Shown piece after piece: positions 61,260 to 64,000 of a DNA stretch of 64,000 bases. The number at the start of each line of letters is the position of its first letter. The first letter of the stretch is position 1. The position numbers were made by a program, and so were the translations under genes. Source of the DNA: Planctomycetes bacterium MalM25 (GTDB taxonomy: Bacteria; Planctomycetota; Planctomycetia; Pirellulales; Lacipirellulaceae); contig CP036424.1 of NCBI GenBank assembly GCA_007745835.1, forward strand, positions 2,529,968-2,593,967. Direction: 5' to 3'. Below the pieces are notes generated by a model, which saw only the letters and a program-made list of their open reading frames with translations, had not been told where the DNA came from and made no database searches.

Positions 61260-61967
61260 ATGGCCCCTGAACTCGACCGCCGCGTCCAAGAGAACCTCGC
61301 GCGGGTGCGCGAGCGGATCGCCCGTGCGTGCGAAGCCGCGGGGCGTTCGGTGGACGATGTGTGTCTGATCGGAGTCAGCAAGTACGTCGGCGTGCCCGAA
61401 ACTCTCGCCCTGGTTCGTGCCGGCTGCAACCGACTGGGAGAGTCGCGCCCGCAACAGCTTTGGGAAAAGGCGAGCAACCCCGCTTTCGATGACGAGCCAA
61501 TCAACTGGCGCCTGATCGGTCACCTGCAACGCAACAAGGTCAAACGGACTCTCGAATCGGGTGTTTGCAATATCGACAGCGTCGATAGCCTCCGTCTCTT
61601 GCAAGCGATCGATGAAACGGTCAGCCAGCCAGAGTGGCGGCAGAACGTGCTCTTGGAAGTGAACACCTCGGGCGACTCAGAGAAGCACGGGTTCACGACC
61701 GACGAGCTACGCAGCGCCCTGGCGGAACTCGATCGTTATTCACACGTCCAAGTCCAGGGCCTCATGACGATGGCTGCTCGCGGCGGCGACGCCGACACGG
61801 CCCGGCGGAACTTCGCAACGCTGCGAGAGATCCGTGATCGTGTCGCGACCCCGGAACTGCCCCTGAGTGAACTCTCGATGGGCATGTCGGGCGACTTTGA
61901 GGAAGCGATCCATGAGGGCTCGACGCTCGTCCGTGTCGGCTCGGCTCTCTGGGAAGGCATCAAATAG
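61260..61967 (+). CDS. yggS: YggS/PROSC family PLP-binding protein
   Basis: 235 residues from ATG 61260, the usual length. The PLP lysine is K41 in [60 protein letters not shown] and [13 protein letters not shown] with [10 protein letters not shown] are the family blocks. The family controls pyridoxal phosphate homeostasis and has no proven reaction. It is followed 79 nt later by ispG. Confidence 0.96.
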   Translation: MAPELDRRVQENLARVRERIARACEAAGRSVDDVCLIGVSKYVGVPETLALVRAGCNRLGESRPQQLWEKASNPAFDDEPINWRLIGHLQRNKVKRTLESGVCNIDSVDSLRLLQAIDETVSQPEWRQNVLLEVNTSGDSEKHGFTTDELRSALAELDRYSHVQVQGLMTMAARGGDADTARRNFATLREIRDRVATPELPLSELSMGMSGDFEEAIHEGSTLVRVGSALWEGIK

Positions 61968-61979
61968 CCCGCGAATCAC

Positions 61980-62030
61980 ACGAATGGGCGCGAATCTCTC
62001 ATTCGTGTCTATTCGTACGATTCGTGGGCC
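61980..62030. repeat. Short palindromic repeat of CACGAAT/ATTCGTG type
   Basis: The yggS-ispG gap holds CACGAATGGGCGCGAATC followed by CATTCGTGTCTATTCGT and ATTCGTGG. CACGAATG and CATTCGTG can pair with a short loop. I have seen this kind of element in other planctomycete intergenic regions; its role is unknown. Confidence 0.45.
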
Positions 62031-62046
62031 CAACGAACTGAGAAGC

Positions 62047-63198
62047 ATGGTTGACATCAAACGAAACCCAACACGATCCGTGAAGATCGGCTCGGTCACC
62101 ATCGGTGCCGGCGCGCCGATCGCGGTGCAGTCGATGACCGCTACCAGCACGCAGGACATCGACGCCACCGTGGCGCTGGTGAACCTGATGGCCGAGGGGG
62201 GCCCCGGCGTGGGGGCGGACGTGGTGCGGATCGCGGTTGACAGCAAGAAGGACGCTGAGGCGCTCGCCGAGATCCGTAAGCAGACGACCCCCAACCTGTC
62301 GGTTGACCTGCAAGAGAACTACCGGCTTGCGGAGTTGGTCGCGCCGCACGTCGACAAGGTCCGCTACAACCCGGGGCACCTCTACCACCACGAGCGCGAG
62401 AAGCCCTGGCAGGAGAAGGTCGCCTTCCTCGCCCAGGTGGCGAGCGACAACGACTGCGCGATGCGTGTCGGCGTGAACTGCGGCAGCGTCGATCCGGCGA
62501 AGAAAGAGAAGTACCCGGCGGACGACGCCGTCGGCCCGATGCTCGAGTCGGCTCTTGATCATTGCGCGTACCTCGACGAGATCGGCTTCACGCGCTACTG
62601 CGTCTCGCTGAAGGACAGCGACCCCAAACACGTGATCGAGGCGAACACCCGCTTCGCCGAGGCGCGTCCCGACGTGCCCCTGCACCTGGGCGTCACCGAA
62701 GCGGGCATCCCGCCCGAGGGCGTGATCAAGACACGCATCGCCTTCGAGCAGCTGATCAGCAAGGGGATCGGCGACACGCTGCGTGTCTCGCTCACGGTGC
62801 CCAACCGGCGGAAGTTCGAGGAGATCGAAGCGGGCCGTTCGATCGTCGCCGATATCTACGCGGGCCGGACGCGCAGCGTGGTCGACTACGGCCTGCCGAC
62901 GATGAACATCATCAGCTGCCCGAGCTGCAGCCGCGTCGAGAACGAGGCGTTCGTCGACCTCGCGGAGCAGGTCAAAGAGATGACCCAGTACGCCCGCGAC
63001 CACGCGATCACAATCGCCGTGATGGGCTGCCGCGTGAACGGCCCGGGCGAGACGGACGACGCCGACCTCGGGCTCTGGTGCGGACCGAACTACGTGAACC
63101 TCAAGCGGGGCGAAGAAGAGCTCGGCCGCTTCGGCTACGACGAAATCCTGCCCAAGCTCAAGGCCGAACTCGACACGCTGATCGCCGCGCAAGCCTAG
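62047..63198 (+). CDS. ispG: (E)-4-hydroxy-3-methylbut-2-enyl-diphosphate synthase
   Basis: 383 residues from ATG 62047. Cluster cysteines are C291, C294 and C328 in [10 protein letters not shown] and [11 protein letters not shown], and E335 completes the iron-sulfur ligand set typical of Isp[35 protein letters not shown] and LHLGVTEAG are family blocks. It is the TIM barrel plus reductase-domain form without the insert found in plants. It makes HMBPP, the second-to-last step of the MEP isoprenoid route. Confidence 0.97.
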   Translation: MVDIKRNPTRSVKIGSVTIGAGAPIAVQSMTATSTQDIDATVALVNLMAEGGPGVGADVVRIAVDSKKDAEALAEIRKQTTPNLSVDLQENYRLAELVAPHVDKVRYNPGHLYHHEREKPWQEKVAFLAQVASDNDCAMRVGVNCGSVDPAKKEKYPADDAVGPMLESALDHCAYLDEIGFTRYCVSLKDSDPKHVIEANTRFAEARPDVPLHLGVTEAGIPPEGVIKTRIAFEQLISKGIGDTLRVSLTVPNRRKFEEIEAGRSIVADIYAGRTRSVVDYGLPTMNIISCPSCSRVENEAFVDLAEQVKEMTQYARDHAITIAVMGCRVNGPGETDDADLGLWCGPNYVNLKRGEEELGRFGYDEILPKLKAELDTLIAAQA

Positions 63199-63347
63199 AC
63201 CTGGACGTCTCGCGTGAGCAATCCGCTTGCGGCCGGAGGACGCGGCCAATAGGATTGTCTACAATCCGTGCCGCGCTGCGTTATCTAACCGAGTACGGCA
63301 CGGGCGTAGCGGATCGCTTCTCGGTTTTCCTCTCTTCGAGCTCTCGG

Positions 63348-64000
63348 ATGACCCCCTCTCGGCGCCAACTCTTGTGGCTTCCACTGGCCCTCCTGGCGGT
63401 GCCGACCGCTTCGGGAGCGCCGCCGGCAGGAACCGGCCTCGCCTGGAAGCCGATCCCAGCACTCTCCGACGAGTTCAACACCCAGCACCCCAGTGCACGG
63501 GGCGACGGCATCGACTACGGCAAGTGGTTTGAAGACCACCCCCGGTGGGACGGCCGGATGCCGAGTCAGTTCAACCCGAACAACTCCTGGGTCGAAGACG
63601 GGATGTTGAAGATCCAAGCGACCCCGCTGATCACCCAAGCCGAGCTCGACGACCTGAGCTTCGATGAACAGAAGGTGACCCACTGGATCGACACGGCGGC
63701 GGTCGTCTCCACCACGCAGGCGACCGTCGGCAGCTACTACGAGGCGTCGATCAAGGTGGCGAACATCTCGCTGCCTTCGGCCTTCTGGTTCCGCATGAAC
63801 TCGAAGTCGGAGATCGATGTCATCGAGAACGTTGGTAACCGCTCGAATCCGGGGCAGGAGTGGAAGCGGAGCGTGATGGCGTACAACACGCACTTCTACA
63901 ACCCGCCCCCGGACATCGCCGTGGGCGGGAAGGCCCAGATGGTCGATGAGAACGGCGACCCGCTGCTCTCCGCCGAGAACTTCATCACGTACGCGGTTTG
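63348..64000 (+). CDS. Glycoside hydrolase family 16, agarase-like (cut by the window end)
   Basis: From ATG 63348 the frame is open to the end of the window: 217 residues seen. A signal peptide (LLWLPLALLAVPTASGA) is followed by WKPIPALSDEFN and WDGRMPSQFNPNN, WVEDGMLKIQA, typical of GH16 agarases and carrageenases. The catalytic E-x-D-x-x-E motif is SEIDVIEN, with nucleophile E145 and acid/base E150. SAFWFRMNS precedes it as expected. The enzyme would cleave a marine galactan such as agar or a related polysaccharide; exact specificity needs the missing C-terminal half. It fits with the sulfatase in this window. Confidence 0.88.
   Translation, partial: MTPSRRQLLWLPLALLAVPTASGAPPAGTGLAWKPIPALSDEFNTQHPSARGDGIDYGKWFEDHPRWDGRMPSQFNPNNSWVEDGMLKIQATPLITQAELDDLSFDEQKVTHWIDTAAVVSTTQATVGSYYEASIKVANISLPSAFWFRMNSKSEIDVIENVGNRSNPGQEWKRSVMAYNTHFYNPPPDIAVGGKAQMVDENGDPLLSAENFITYAV

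Overview
The window is high-GC, densely coded bacterial DNA that looks like a planctomycete chromosome, most likely Pirellulales or Lacipirellulaceae. The evidence is the gene content: a type II pseudopilin of the DUF1559 kind, PEP-CTERM anchored secreted proteins, a sulfatase, DUF1080 and Tat-exported Gfo/Idh/MocA proteins, a Hanks-type kinase of planctomycete layout, futalosine-pathway menaquinone genes, and an agarase-like GH16. I cannot name a species from the sequence alone.

Left part (1-6565): an accessory island ending at a tRNA-Ile(GAT) gene. It is a serial array of polymorphic-toxin C-terminal cassettes, each with its own putative immunity gene. Two cassettes carry an identical 686-bp pretoxin repeat (568-1253 and 4028-4713) fused to different toxin tips. 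A third carries a Hint self-cleavage domain followed by another nuclease-like tip. A partial cassette sits at the left edge and a decayed one at the right. No complete upstream toxin gene lies in the window, and the tips lack good start codons, so they look like displaced (orphan) tips. A short repeated boundary element follows each immunity gene, and a 20-bp identity lies at each pretoxin/toxin junction. A truncated tyrosine recombinase next to the tRNA suggests that the island entered at this tRNA.

From 6887 to 18210 all genes point right: a prenyltransferase/squalene-cyclase-like protein, a membrane-anchored protein, ExbB, two ExbD proteins, a TPR/PQQ-propeller membrane protein, a family-5 solute-binding-like protein without a transporter, and a secreted protein. 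Several stops and starts overlap, so this is probably one operon for an ExbBD-energised envelope function. A Ser/Thr kinase, an RluA-type pseudouridine synthase, Maf, a SUMF1-like protein and an ankyrin protein follow.

From 24579 to 35282 there is mostly secreted or envelope material: a Cys/His-rich small protein, a DUF1559 pseudopilin, two related PEP-CTERM proteins, a glycosyltransferase, two Gfo/Idh/MocA proteins, a DUF1080 protein, a sulfatase and a ceramidase-like membrane protein. From 35627 to 41010 come transketolase, a secreted protein and a YiaW/YiaV-like membrane-fusion set. From 41271 to 59317 nearly everything is on the minus strand: a SUMF1/PEP-CTERM protein, an amidohydrolase, two ABC transporter pairs (one permease fused to a CPBP protease), mqnC-mqnA, aroA with a PQQ-propeller gene, and a YdjY-domain protein. 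The right end has a YggS-like PLP protein, ispG and a GH16 gene cut by the window end.
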